A stretch of 64,000 nucleotides of DNA from positions 682,001-746,000 of the forward strand of contig NZ_CP033070.1 of the NCBI RefSeq assembly GCF_003669035.1, read 5' to 3'. Positions 16,817-24,927 of this stretch are shown piece by piece (the first letter of the stretch is position 1; the number at the start of each line of letters is the position of its first letter). The position numbers were made by a program, and so were the translations under genes. Source of the DNA: Chryseobacterium sp. 3008163. Lineage in GTDB: Bacteria > Bacteroidota > Bacteroidia > Flavobacteriales > Weeksellaceae. The notes below the pieces were generated by a model. The model was given only the letters and a program-made list of their open reading frames with translations. It was not told the origin of the DNA and did not search any database.

Positions 16817-17506
16817 CTATGTATGCAGACCGCATTCTTTTTGTGAACTTTCCCACCACCAGCGTCCAGCTCGTGGGTTTTCGCCTTCTTCAATGGCGCG
16901 TGTACAAGGCTGACAACCAACGCTTATAAAGCCTTTTTTATGAAGAGACAGTTCCTGAACTTTATTTTGTTCTAAATAATTTAAAACATCATGATACGCC
17001 CAATTGATTAATGGATTGTATTTGTACAGATTTCTTTCCTCATCCCACTCCAGAATCGACATATTTTCACGGTTTTCAGATTGTTCTGCACGAAGTCCGG
17101 TAATCCAGACTTTGGCATTTTCCAAAGCGCGATTCAAAGGTTTTACTTTTCTGATAAAACAGCATTCTTTTCTGTTTTCTACTGAGTGATAAAATGCATT
17201 GATCCCTTTTGAATTCACATAATTTTCTACATCAGAAACTTCCGGAAAGTAAACTTCAGTTTTTTTTTGATAGCGTGAATTGTTTTTTGAAAGCAAATCG
17301 TAATGCTCATAGAAGAGTCTTCCTGTATCTAAAGTAAAAATTTTTATCGGTAAATTATTTTTGAAAATAGCGTCTGTAATTACCTGATCTTCCTGACCAA
17401 GCGACGTGGAGAAAACAATTCCTTCGGAGATTTTTGATGAAATGAATTGTAATCCGTCTTCCAAAGTAAGTTGCTGTAAAGTTTCGATATCTTCTTTTGA
17501 AAACAT
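16817..17506 (-). CDS. cysH: Adenylyl-sulfate reductase (CysH, iron-sulfur APS reductase type)
   Basis: The 229-aa enzyme reduces activated sulfate to sulfite with thioredoxin. The PP-loop-like FSTSLGQEDQV (32-42) binds the nucleotide. Paired cysteines Cys115-Cys116 and Cys198/Cys201 match the four [4Fe-4S] ligands of APS reductases, and Cys225 in KECGLH is the catalytic Cys. The iron-sulfur ligands favour APS over PAPS as substrate, in line with the lack of an APS kinase here. It is the first gene of the cysH-cysD-cysN-tauE operon. Confidence 0.94.
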   Translation of the reverse strand: MFSKEDIETLQQLTLEDGLQFISSKISEGIVFSTSLGQEDQVITDAIFKNNLPIKIFTLDTGRLFYEHYDLLSKNNSRYQKKTEVYFPEVSDVENYVNSKGINAFYHSVENRKECCFIRKVKPLNRALENAKVWITGLRAEQSENRENMSILEWDEERNLYKYNPLINWAYHDVLNYLEQNKVQELSLHKKGFISVGCQPCTRAIEEGENPRAGRWWWESSQKECGLHT

Positions 17507-17537
17507 AATTTCCTGTTTGATACCCGCAAATATCTAA

Positions 17538-17565
17538 CAAAAATATTATCCTACCAAATAAGTAG
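17538..17565 (-). promoter_or_regulatory. Candidate cysH promoter and CTAC-N7-GTAG operator
   Basis: TATTTTTG (minus strand, 17538-17545) fits a -7 element 31 bp before cysH. Directly upstream lies an inverted repeat CTAC-CAAATAA-GTAG (17551-17565). The Rrf2 regulator encoded next door could bind here. No clear -33 TTG is present, as expected for a regulated promoter. Assignment is tentative. Confidence 0.35.
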
Positions 17566-17592
17566 ACTTGTAAAATTAAAATTTAAACCGAT

Positions 17593-18000
17593 TTAATCAA
17601 TTAAATCTAAAAGTGTTTTTTCTTCCAAAATTTTTAACGAAGCATCCCTTACCTCAATCAAAACATCGTGTAAACTGCAATGATCTTCATTACAGTTCTC
17701 ACATTTTTCATAAAAATTGAGACTCACACATGGAAGCATCGCAATAGGACCATTCACGAGACGGATGATTTTTGCTAAATTTACTTTCTCTGGACTTTCT
17801 TTGAGGAAATAGCCACCGCCTTTGCCCTTTTTACTATCGAGAATCTCAGATTTTTTTAGCTCTAATAAAATATTTTCAAGGAATTTTAAAGGAATTTTTT
17901 TGTACTCCGCAATTTCGGAAATCAGAACCGGACCTTCATTTCTTTTTTCTACAAGATATGAAAGTGCCTTAAAAGCATATTGAGATTTTTTTGACAACAT
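17593..18000 (-). CDS. Rrf2 family transcriptional regulator
   Basis: The 135-aa DNA-binding protein has an N-terminal winged helix (KSQYAFKALSYLVEK, ISEIAEYKKIPLKFLENILLELKK, GKGGGYFL) typical of the Rrf2 family (IscR, NsrR, CymR). Four cysteines, Cys91, Cys100, Cys103 and Cys108, lie in the C-terminal half and could bind an Fe-S cluster or sense thiols. CymR-type members repress cysteine and sulfate assimilation genes. It lies upstream of cysH on the same strand with an 86-bp gap, so it probably regulates that operon. A TACTTTTG element sits only 7 bp upstream of the ATG. Confidence 0.88.
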   Translation of the reverse strand: MLSKKSQYAFKALSYLVEKRNEGPVLISEIAEYKKIPLKFLENILLELKKSEILDSKKGKGGGYFLKESPEKVNLAKIIRLVNGPIAMLPCVSLNFYEKCENCNEDHCSLHDVLIEVRDASLKILEEKTLLDLID

Positions 18001-18007
18001 TGTAACA

Positions 18008-18015
18008 CAAAAGTA
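18008..18015 (-). promoter_or_regulatory. -7 element abutting the Rrf2 start codon
   Basis: The minus strand reads TACTTTTG at 18008-18015, matching TAnnTTTG, with the ATG starting 7 bases later at 18000. Transcription would begin within a few bases of the ATG, giving a leaderless or nearly leaderless message. Confidence 0.35.
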
Positions 18016-18134
18016 AGAAAATAGTTTGATATCTAATTACTAGGTTCGAAGTTAGGAGATGGAAGTAGGAACTCATTTAGTGTACCAAGCAAGACGCTTC
18101 CCTCTTTCGACTAAATTTCCCTAAATTTGTTTCT

Positions 18135-18563
18135 ATGTTCAGTAAACAAGAAGCACAGCAATTAAAAAAAGAATTTTGGACGGTATTCGGAAAGTCGTTT
18201 CCGAGAAAATGGATTTTGTATGATACAAAAGTGAAAGATTTCTCATTCAAATTTAATGCTGACAACAAAAAAGCAGAAGTTTCTTTAGACATCGAAATGA
18301 AAGATGAAGTCTACCGAGATGCGTATTATAGTAAAATCTGGTCGCTTGAAGATATTCTTAAAGATTTCATAGGAGATTTTCACAAAGAAGAATTCTATAC
18401 TTTGGAAAACGGTAAGGTCATCAGCAGAATTTGGATAGAAAAAGACGGAGTTTCTGTGCTTAATAAAAATACCTGGCAGCAGATTTTCGAGTTTTTTGTG
18501 GAGAAAATGGATGGTTTTGAAAGGTTTTATTACGAGTATGAGGATTTTATAAAAGATGTTTAG
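18135..18563 (+). CDS. DUF4268-like hypothetical protein
   Basis: The 142-aa soluble protein begins FSKQEAQQLKKEFWTVFGKSFPRKW and continues with KVSLDIEMKDEVYRDAYYSKIW-like alternating polar and aromatic sequence, resembling DUF4268 proteins of Bacteroidota. Function is unknown; the fold has been compared with nuclease-related domains, but no catalytic motif is convincing here. The next gene starts 2 bp after the stop, so the two are probably co-transcribed. Confidence 0.7.
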   Translation: MFSKQEAQQLKKEFWTVFGKSFPRKWILYDTKVKDFSFKFNADNKKAEVSLDIEMKDEVYRDAYYSKIWSLEDILKDFIGDFHKEEFYTLENGKVISRIWIEKDGVSVLNKNTWQQIFEFFVEKMDGFERFYYEYEDFIKDV

Positions 18564-18565
18564 AT

Positions 18566-18880
18566 ATGAAAATCAGATATTGCTGGAGATGCAGAATGGA
18601 TATCCCAATGCTTGATTCCGAAGAAGAAAAAATTGCATCAAAATTATTATCCGAAGGATTTCAAGAAGCTAGAAAATCAATGAAAGCACCAATTCAAGAA
18701 AACTTCAAAAAATTACTTGATTATTATAAAGAGGTAACAGGGTTTGAAGAGACAAATCCAAATGCAATTATGCATCACTTTATTGACATGTATGGTCCTG
18801 ATTGCGAAAACTGTGGAAAACCTTACAGAACAGAAACTGCAACTTTTTGTCCAAAATGTGGTAACAAAAGAGTGATATAA
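18566..18880 (+). CDS. Small zinc-ribbon protein
   Basis: The 104-aa protein has CWRC at residues 6-9 and, at the C terminus, CENC (80-83) with CPKC (95-98). The latter forms a clear zinc ribbon (CxxC-N11-CxxC). The middle is a charged helical segment (EEEKIASKLLSEGFQEARKS). It has no signal peptide. Function is unknown; zinc ribbons of this sort often mediate protein or nucleic acid contacts. Confidence 0.7.
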   Translation: MKIRYCWRCRMDIPMLDSEEEKIASKLLSEGFQEARKSMKAPIQENFKKLLDYYKEVTGFEETNPNAIMHHFIDMYGPDCENCGKPYRTETATFCPKCGNKRVI

Positions 18881-18956
18881 TTTCATGTAAATTTCAAACC
18901 ATTGTTTAATATTTTTGTATTTTAGTTTTATATTAAATCACAAAATTTTAAAGACA

Positions 18957-19775
18957 ATGGAAGACAATTCGTTTATTTTCACAGACGGAACCGACCCCAA
19001 AATGCTTGAAGCGTATAAAAAAGCGCAGGAAACTTTTAAATATTTCTGGAGAGAACAGTCTTGGGAATACAGAAGAATTATTCCGGGACTGAATCTGGCT
19101 TGCGTAAAAGCTGCATTCTCACAAGATGATCCCGAGACCGGTGAAAATATAGTTGAACACATGTGGATCAATGATATTGATTTTGACGGTGATCATGTAA
19201 AAGGGTACCTCATCAATGAGCCGAACGAGCTGACCAATATACAACCCGGCGATTATTTTGAAATTCCATTAAATGAAATCAGCGACTGGCTTTTTGCAAT
19301 GACTCAGCCAGAGAAAAAATCGAAATTTTCTAAATTATTCTCGTCATCTTCTACTCAACTGCCAAAAGCTTATGGCGGATTTACCATTCAGAAAATGCGT
19401 GCAGATATGTCACCCTCTGAAAGAAAAGAACATGATGATGCTTGGCAGCTCGATTTCGGAGATTTTAATGAAATAGAAGTAGTGTACGAACAAAAAGAAA
19501 AGCCTGAAAATCTGATCGAACACCCGATGAGCAGAAATATGAAAGAAGATTTTGTAAAATTTCTAAATGAATATCCTGCAGAACTCACCAATATTGATGA
19601 TAATGGCTTCACACTTCTTCACAGAGAAACCATCGCTGGAAATCTAAGTTCGGTAGAAGTTATTTTGGAATCCGGAGGTGACAAAACCATCAAAACCAAT
19701 CATGGGAAAACTGCTTTAGATTATGCTAAACAACTGAATTGGGAACATTTGATTCCGGTTTTGGAAAACAATTAA
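18957..19775 (+). CDS. DUF2314 and ankyrin-repeat protein
   Basis: The 272-aa cytosolic protein has an N-terminal DUF2314 domain (about residues 10-110: AQETFKYFWREQSWEYRR, VKAAFSQDD, EHMWINDIDFDGDHVKGYLINEP). C-terminal ankyrin repeats follow (FTLLHRETIAGNLSSVEVILESGGD, GKTALDYAKQLNWEHLIPVLE). I place the start at ATG 18957 (MEDNSF); the longer frame from 18915 lies in AT-rich leader sequence. Ankyrin repeats mediate protein contacts. Similar small proteins can accompany toxin-immunity loci, but no toxin is seen here. Confidence 0.75.
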   Translation: MEDNSFIFTDGTDPKMLEAYKKAQETFKYFWREQSWEYRRIIPGLNLACVKAAFSQDDPETGENIVEHMWINDIDFDGDHVKGYLINEPNELTNIQPGDYFEIPLNEISDWLFAMTQPEKKSKFSKLFSSSSTQLPKAYGGFTIQKMRADMSPSERKEHDDAWQLDFGDFNEIEVVYEQKEKPENLIEHPMSRNMKEDFVKFLNEYPAELTNIDDNGFTLLHRETIAGNLSSVEVILESGGDKTIKTNHGKTALDYAKQLNWEHLIPVLENN

Positions 19776-19795
19776 TCACATTTTAAAAATACTGA

Positions 19796-20548
19796 ATGAT
19801 ACCAGAATTTCTTAATGAGTTTAAAACTCAGCTTGAAAAATACAAACTTGAGACAATTAAAATCGTTGCAACGCCTCTTAAAAATGAAGAATCACTTCCA
19901 ATACACAGCAGTAAATTTTTAGGAAGACCTTATTTACCAATTGGGATGGAATATCCTAAAGACAAAGAAAATAAACCGATGGTTCTTTGGGCACAAATCA
20001 ATTTTTCAGACATTCCAATTCTTGAAGGTTATCCAAAACATGGTATTTTGCAGTTTTTTTTATCTGCAGAATGGTTTGATATGGATGATTACAAGGTTAT
20101 CTTCCATGAAAATATTACTGAAGAATTTCAAACAGACTTTTCATTTTTAACAGAAGATATGTATGAAGAGTCTCCTATATATTGTGAGCATAAATTAAGT
20201 TTCAGCAAAGAAATTGAATACGGAAGTTCTGAAGATTTTAGATTTGACATGACTTTTAATGGTAAAGATTATTGGGATTTTCACGAAACTCTCACAAAAG
20301 ATCAAAAAAACGAAATAGAAAAAATTATTGACGGAACTGATCATAAAGTAGGCGGCTATGCATACTTTACTCAAGCTGATATTAGAGATTACAACAAAGA
20401 GCTTAAACAAGATTTATTGTTATTACAAATTGATACTGATGAAGAGATTATGTTTGGAGATTCAGGGGTTGCCAACTTTTTCATTCATCCCGAAGATCTA
20501 AAAAATAAACGTTTTGAAAAAGCTTGGTTTAATTGGGATTGTTGCTGA
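19796..20548 (+). CDS. YwqG family protein (DUF1963)
   Basis: The 250-aa soluble protein matches YwqG/DUF1963: SSKFLGRPYLPIGMEYPKDKENKPMVLWAQINFSDIP early, HKVGGYAYFTQADIR in the middle, and DEEIMFGDSGVANFFIHPEDLKNKRFEKAWFNWDCC at the end. The family's biochemical role is not known. It follows the DUF2314/ankyrin gene by 20 bp and is probably in the same transcript. Confidence 0.82.
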   Translation: MIPEFLNEFKTQLEKYKLETIKIVATPLKNEESLPIHSSKFLGRPYLPIGMEYPKDKENKPMVLWAQINFSDIPILEGYPKHGILQFFLSAEWFDMDDYKVIFHENITEEFQTDFSFLTEDMYEESPIYCEHKLSFSKEIEYGSSEDFRFDMTFNGKDYWDFHETLTKDQKNEIEKIIDGTDHKVGGYAYFTQADIRDYNKELKQDLLLLQIDTDEEIMFGDSGVANFFIHPEDLKNKRFEKAWFNWDCC

Positions 20549-20703
20549 AAAATCAATTTTCAAATGTTTTTTACCAAATGACAAATGATATTGAGGATGA
20601 AACGGGAATCAGTCCGTGGTCGATTTTCTTGTATAATGTACTTAAATAATAATGAAGAGGGACTTTTGGGTTTCTCTTTTTATTTAAAACGTATTTAAAA
20701 TCA

Positions 20704-20733
20704 AAAAACATCCGCCGAGGCAGATGTTTTTCT
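20704..20733 (-). terminator. Terminator of the YceI gene
   Basis: AAAAACATC (20704-20712) pairs with GATGTTTTT (20723-20731), with an inner GCC/GGC pair. The minus-strand product ends in a U run. It lies 20 bp beyond the stop of the YceI gene. Confidence 0.75.
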
Positions 20734-20752
20734 TATATATTTTGTATGCTGA

Positions 20753-21430
20753 TTATTTCTTAGCAGCTTTCACATCGATAGCAATTTCGATGTCTTTGCT
20801 GATCATCCATTCTGCAGGATCTGCTTCAGAAGTTCCGAATTTGATTCCCCAGTCAGCACGGTTTACTGTAAATTTAGCCGCAATATTTGCTGATTTGTCT
20901 ACTACGTCTACTTTAGCAGGGAAAGTTACATTCATAGTTTTACCCAACAAAGTAAGGTTTCCGCTTACGGTTTTGTTAGCTCCGGCTACAGCATCCGCTC
21001 CAGGTGTTGCCAAATCTTCAACTTTAGTGATTTTAAAATCAGCAGTCGGGAATTTTTCAACGTTGAAGAAATCTTCATTCTTCAAGTGACCTTCAAGATC
21101 TGTAGATTTTTTATCTTTCTCAGTAACAGAAGCAGGATCTACTTTGATTGATTTCATATCAATTACAAATTCTCCAGAAGCCAATTGGTTATCAGCAACA
21201 GATAATTCACCTGACGTGATCGCTAGAGTTCCCCAACGTGGTGCCATACCTCCTTTGTGGAAAGCTTTCCAGTTTACTTTAGATGCAGCAACATCAACTG
21301 CTAAAACATCCCCTTTTTTTTCAGCAACAGTTTGCTCTTGACCTGCAGTTGCAGTTTCTGTTTTTTTTTCTCCACAAGAAGCCAATAAAAGACCCATACC
21401 TGCTAAAGCGATTACACTGATTTTTTTCAT
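20753..21430 (-). CDS. YceI family lipoprotein
   Basis: The 225-aa protein has a lipoprotein signal with Cys19 (LLASC), a short Thr/Glu-rich linker and a YceI lipocalin-like beta-barrel: SKVNWKAFHKGG, GELSVADNQLASGEFVIDMKSI, FKITKVEDL, VSGNLTLLGKTMNVTFPAKVD, FTVNRADWGIKFG. YceI proteins bind isoprenoid-type lipids such as polyprenyl quinones in the periplasm. It is a single-gene unit with its own terminator and a plausible promoter (21480-21514). Confidence 0.9.
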   Translation of the reverse strand: MKKISVIALAGMGLLLASCGEKKTETATAGQEQTVAEKKGDVLAVDVAASKVNWKAFHKGGMAPRWGTLAITSGELSVADNQLASGEFVIDMKSIKVDPASVTEKDKKSTDLEGHLKNEDFFNVEKFPTADFKITKVEDLATPGADAVAGANKTVSGNLTLLGKTMNVTFPAKVDVVDKSANIAAKFTVNRADWGIKFGTSEADPAEWMISKDIEIAIDVKAAKK

Positions 21431-21479
21431 TTTTAAAAATTTAATATTGTTATTGATTAAGTATTGCTTTACTAAACAG

Positions 21480-21514
21480 CAAAAATACCGTTTTATTATT
21501 TTTAACTGTGCAAA
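21480..21514 (-). promoter_or_regulatory. Probable promoter of the YceI gene
   Basis: On the minus strand, TTTG (21511-21514) and TATTTTTG (21480-21487) are separated by 23 bp, about 50 bp upstream of the ATG. This fits the Bacteroidota sigma-A pattern TTTG/TAnnTTTG. Confidence 0.45.
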
Positions 21515-21708
21515 CCTCGGAAAAATTTATGATTTGTGTCATTAACATATGATAAGAAAATGAAAAAATATTGCGTTTGTTATTTAATCCCTTCATTTTT
21601 CCTTTGGAAATTATTTTTTTGTGAACTTTTTTTATTTAGTTTTAATAATTGAGATTGATATATTGCTTGAAGCAAACTTTATATAATATTAAAAAAACAA
21701 ACTTTAAA

Positions 21709-22173
21709 ATGGAGTTAAGCAGACAATATCAAATTGAAGATTTTGCTGGAGACGGAAAATTAAACGAATTGATTTCAATCTTATCAGACAATTACACTCA
21801 ACTTGAACTTGATATCGCACTTGAAAATGCAATTGCATATTCTCAAATTGAAACTGCAGAATATTTACTTTCAAAAGGTGCGAAATTTTCAAATTATGAT
21901 TATCAAGGGACTTATTACGCTGTACACAATAATGAACTTGAAGGATTAAAATTTGCGATACAAAACGGAGTCGATATAAATATCAATAATGGAATGATAA
22001 TAAACATGAGTATTCTATCCTCTATAAATAGTAAAAGTAATGACTTGCTTATTTGGATTCTTCAAAACGGAGGTGACCCAAATCTATTAAACAATCAAAA
22101 TTTATATATTGCTTATAGTTCTGAAAATATCGAACTAAAGAAAATATTAGATATTGTGCTACAAAGAAGGTAA
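21709..22173 (+). CDS. Ankyrin-repeat-like small protein
   Basis: The 154-aa protein shows degenerate ankyrin units: ALENAIAYSQIETAEYLLSKGAK, YYAVHNNELEGLKFAIQNGVDINI and LLIWILQNGGDPNLLNNQN. There is no signal peptide. I place the start at ATG 21709 (MELSRQYQIEDF); the longer frame from 21649 adds atypical residues. It stands alone. Function is unknown; a protein-binding role is the general expectation. Confidence 0.7.
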   Translation: MELSRQYQIEDFAGDGKLNELISILSDNYTQLELDIALENAIAYSQIETAEYLLSKGAKFSNYDYQGTYYAVHNNELEGLKFAIQNGVDININNGMIINMSILSSINSKSNDLLIWILQNGGDPNLLNNQNLYIAYSSENIELKKILDIVLQRR

Positions 22174-22281
22174 TTCATAGAAATGTTTTGTAGTGAACAA
22201 ACGTAGAATTTCTAAATACTATAAAATTCACCTCAAGATGTAATATCCTGCCTCCTCCAATTGTCCTATCTAAAAACCAAC

Positions 22282-22350
22282 ATGAAATTTAACTTCTTTT
22301 TTCTCTTTTCTTTTCTTTTATCACCTCTTTTGCGCAGCAAAATCTAAGTA
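22282..22350 (+). other. Out-of-frame signal peptide of the downstream receptor
   Basis: ATG 22282 encodes MKFNFFFLFSFL and then runs into TAA after about 21 codons. Shifting by one base within the T-rich tract 22293-22319 gives an ending of ITSFAQ joined to QNLSINGT, a normal signal peptide and mature start in frame with the receptor at 22401. In the receptor's own frame there is a TAA at 22290 and no ATG upstream. Confidence 0.7.
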
Positions 22351-22400
22351 TAAACGGGACAATTATCAATCATAATCAGGAAAAAATCACGTCACCCATT

Positions 22401-24599
22401 GTGGTTTATTTATTTAATACCGAAAATCATTTGGTGAAATCTACTATCACTCAGGATGCAAAATTCGAGTTTCATCAGTTACAATCAAACAATTATTATC
22501 TTCAAATTTCTTCGGATGAAACTGTTCAGAAAGAAAAACCATTTTATTTAGATAAAAATTTAGATTTAAAAATTATTTACGAACCAAAAGTTCAACAGAT
22601 TGAGGAAGTTAATCTCGTTGGGAAGAAAAATAATTTCAAAGTTGAAAACGGAAATATCACTTTGGAGGTCGCCAACTCACCGCTTAATAAGTTACCAACC
22701 TCCACAGAATTATTATCGAAATTACCTTTTGTAATGATGGATGTCAATGGCGAAGGGCTTTCATTTGTCGGAAAAGGCGTTCCGTTATTGTATATTGACA
22801 ACCAAAGAGTAGATTTTGCAACCTTATCAGGAATTGCCGTAGACGACATCAAATCTGTAGAAATTATCAGAAATCCATCCGTAAAATATGAGTCGGAAGG
22901 GAAAGCTGTCATTAAGATCAATCTCAAAAAAAGCAGAAAAGACGGTACTCAGCTCAGCATTTCTGAAACGGCGACTTTTCAAAAACGATTCAGAAATCAT
23001 TTCACAGTCAATTATCAGCAGAAAAAAAATAAAACAGAGTGGAAACTCAATGCCGCATACAATCAAATCAATCATTGGGAAAGTAACGGTTTCGAATATT
23101 CGGTACCCAGCAAAAATATTTATTCTGATTATGTGATTACCTCGATTACCAAACGTCCACAAACCATTTTTGGAGGAAGTTTATATCATGAATTGAATGA
23201 TGGAGACTATATTACTTTAACGATCAACAGTAATTTTAGACCAGATAAAGGTGATAATAATACCAACACGTTGTACTCTGAAAATGGAAATTCTTCTTAC
23301 ATCAAAACACTGAATCAGCAGGACAGTAAACGGTCAACTATTAATTCCATATTTAATTACAATAAAAAAATAACGAATTGGGATGCAAACATTTTTACAG
23401 GACTTCAATACAACAGAGAAAGTAATAATGTCGACTACATTTTTTACAATGATATTAATAATTCAGGGTATGAATTCAGCCAGTTTCGTAGTCGACTGTA
23501 TTCCGGGAACGTGTATTCCGGGAGAATTGATTTTGAAAAGAAATTTAATGAAAAACATGTTTTAGAATTGGGAGGAAGCTACACAAGCGCCGAAACCAAT
23601 ACAGACAACACCACCGATTACCGGAATAATCTGGCAATTGAATACTATAAATATCAATTTAAAGAAAGTAATTTAGCATCTTATGCCAATTTTGGTTTGG
23701 ATATCAATAAATGGAACCTTAAAGGTGGAATAAGAATGGAAACCACTTCTACAAAAGGTTTTGAACCGATTATTTATGAAATTAAAATCGAAAGAGATTA
23801 TGTGGACTGGTTTCCCAATGCAGAAGTAAATTTTAAGCAAAGTGAAGATTATACATACACATTAAATTTCAGAAAAAGCATTTCAAGACCTAACTATGGG
23901 AATCTTGCTGCCGGCGGATTATACGGAAGTCCGTATGTAGAATATGTAGGAAATCCTGATTTGGTTCCGACTTATACTAACACGGTTTCTTTCACAAGTA
24001 ATCTGAAGAAATGGTCTTTGAATGCATCTTTTTACACCAGTAAAAATCCGATTGGTTACACTTTGGTTTATGATGAAAGCAGAAATATTTCAAAGTTCAC
24101 AATGGTTAATTTCGAAAAAGAATTTGGGACAAATGTAGGTCTGGACTTCCCAATTGAATGGAAAAAATGGACTTCACAAAACAGTTTGTCTTTAAATTAT
24201 GATAAGACCGAAGATTCTTTAGCCGTCATCAAAAAATCTACACCTTACCTTTACTTCTCAACCAACAATACGTTTACTTTGTTGAAGCATTTGTCATTTT
24301 TACTCGATGGATCTTATATTACCAAACGCACGGCAGGATTGTATGAAGTAAATGACATGTGTTTGGTTAATCTCGGACTTACTTCTTCCGTTTCAAATTT
24401 TGATTTTACAGTTCGTTACAATGATGTTTTTAATCAAATGAATTATATTCAGAAAGTGAGCTATAATCAGATGACTTCCACAGGAACTTTTTTTGGGAAC
24501 ACACCTACTCTATCTTTTGCTGTAAAATATAATTTCGGAAAGCTGCTCAAATCAAATTACAAGCAAAATACGGTGAATGAGACTTCGGATAGGCTTTAG
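22401..24599 (+). CDS. Outer-membrane beta-barrel receptor (TonB-receptor-like), 5' end frameshifted
   Basis: The frame of at least 732 aa contains a carboxypeptidase-regulatory-like N-terminal domain, a plug (KLPFVMMDVNGEGLSFVGKGVPLLYIDNQRV, VEIIRNPSVKYESEGKAVIKI) and a long barrel of the OMP_b-brl_3 type ending in aromatic-rich strands. Such proteins import substrates energised by TonB. The in-frame GTG at 22401 is unlikely to be the true start: reading upstream, the frame continues through SINGTII to SFAQ, and the real ATG is 22282 in another frame. So either the gene lacks a usable export signal or a base is missing in the sequence. The substrate cannot be named. Confidence 0.8.
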   Translation: MVYLFNTENHLVKSTITQDAKFEFHQLQSNNYYLQISSDETVQKEKPFYLDKNLDLKIIYEPKVQQIEEVNLVGKKNNFKVENGNITLEVANSPLNKLPTSTELLSKLPFVMMDVNGEGLSFVGKGVPLLYIDNQRVDFATLSGIAVDDIKSVEIIRNPSVKYESEGKAVIKINLKKSRKDGTQLSISETATFQKRFRNHFTVNYQQKKNKTEWKLNAAYNQINHWESNGFEYSVPSKNIYSDYVITSITKRPQTIFGGSLYHELNDGDYITLTINSNFRPDKGDNNTNTLYSENGNSSYIKTLNQQDSKRSTINSIFNYNKKITNWDANIFTGLQYNRESNNVDYIFYNDINNSGYEFSQFRSRLYSGNVYSGRIDFEKKFNEKHVLELGGSYTSAETNTDNTTDYRNNLAIEYYKYQFKESNLASYANFGLDINKWNLKGGIRMETTSTKGFEPIIYEIKIERDYVDWFPNAEVNFKQSEDYTYTLNFRKSISRPNYGNLAAGGLYGSPYVEYVGNPDLVPTYTNTVSFTSNLKKWSLNASFYTSKNPIGYTLVYDESRNISKFTMVNFEKEFGTNVGLDFPIEWKKWTSQNSLSLNYDKTEDSLAVIKKSTPYLYFSTNNTFTLLKHLSFLLDGSYITKRTAGLYEVNDMCLVNLGLTSSVSNFDFTVRYNDVFNQMNYIQKVSYNQMTSTGTFFGNTPTLSFAVKYNFGKLLKSNYKQNTVNETSDRL

Positions 24600-24890
24600 G
24601 AAATGATGATAGTTGGCGGTTTTGATATGTGAAATTTTTATGGCTTCGAAATAATTTGCCTTCTTGAAAATTTTATTTTATTGAAATTGATAAAAGATGA
24701 TTATTTATCTGCATTGATTTTATGATTGTAAATATCTTGATGAATCTGTATTGTCTTCACAATAACAACAAATAAGAGAAAATTTAGAAAACCAACCTGC
24801 AAATTGGCAAAGTATGAAGATTATCTGGATCGATTTTGTCATTGAAAATTTAAAAACCATTTTTGATTATTATACTCTTAAAGTCATCAA
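24600..24890. other. Intergenic region without recognised features
   Basis: This is AT-rich sequence between the convergent receptor and gldG genes. I see no ORF with protein character, no RNA gene and no strong repeat until the terminator at 24896. Confidence 0.5.
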
Positions 24891-24895
24891 ACAAA

Positions 24896-24921
24896 AAAAG
24901 AGAAACCTAAGTTTCTCTTTT
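24896..24921 (-). terminator. Terminator of the gldFG operon
   Basis: AAAAGAGAAAC (24896-24906) pairs perfectly with GTTTCTCTTTT (24911-24921) around CTAA. The hairpin is A/T-flanked on both sides, so it may terminate in both directions. It lies 7 bp past the gldG stop. Confidence 0.85.
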
Positions 24922-24927
24922 CTATTT

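Noticed and set aside
15886..16920. Longer CysD starting at 16920
   Set aside because: The extra residues come from the overlap with cysH read in another frame and are unlike CysD N termini. ATG 16794 fits the family.
20578..20649. 23-codon ORF after YwqG (TNDIEDETGISPWSIFLYNVLK)
   Set aside because: It looks protein-like and vaguely recalls the start of a tyrosine recombinase, but is too short and isolated to call.
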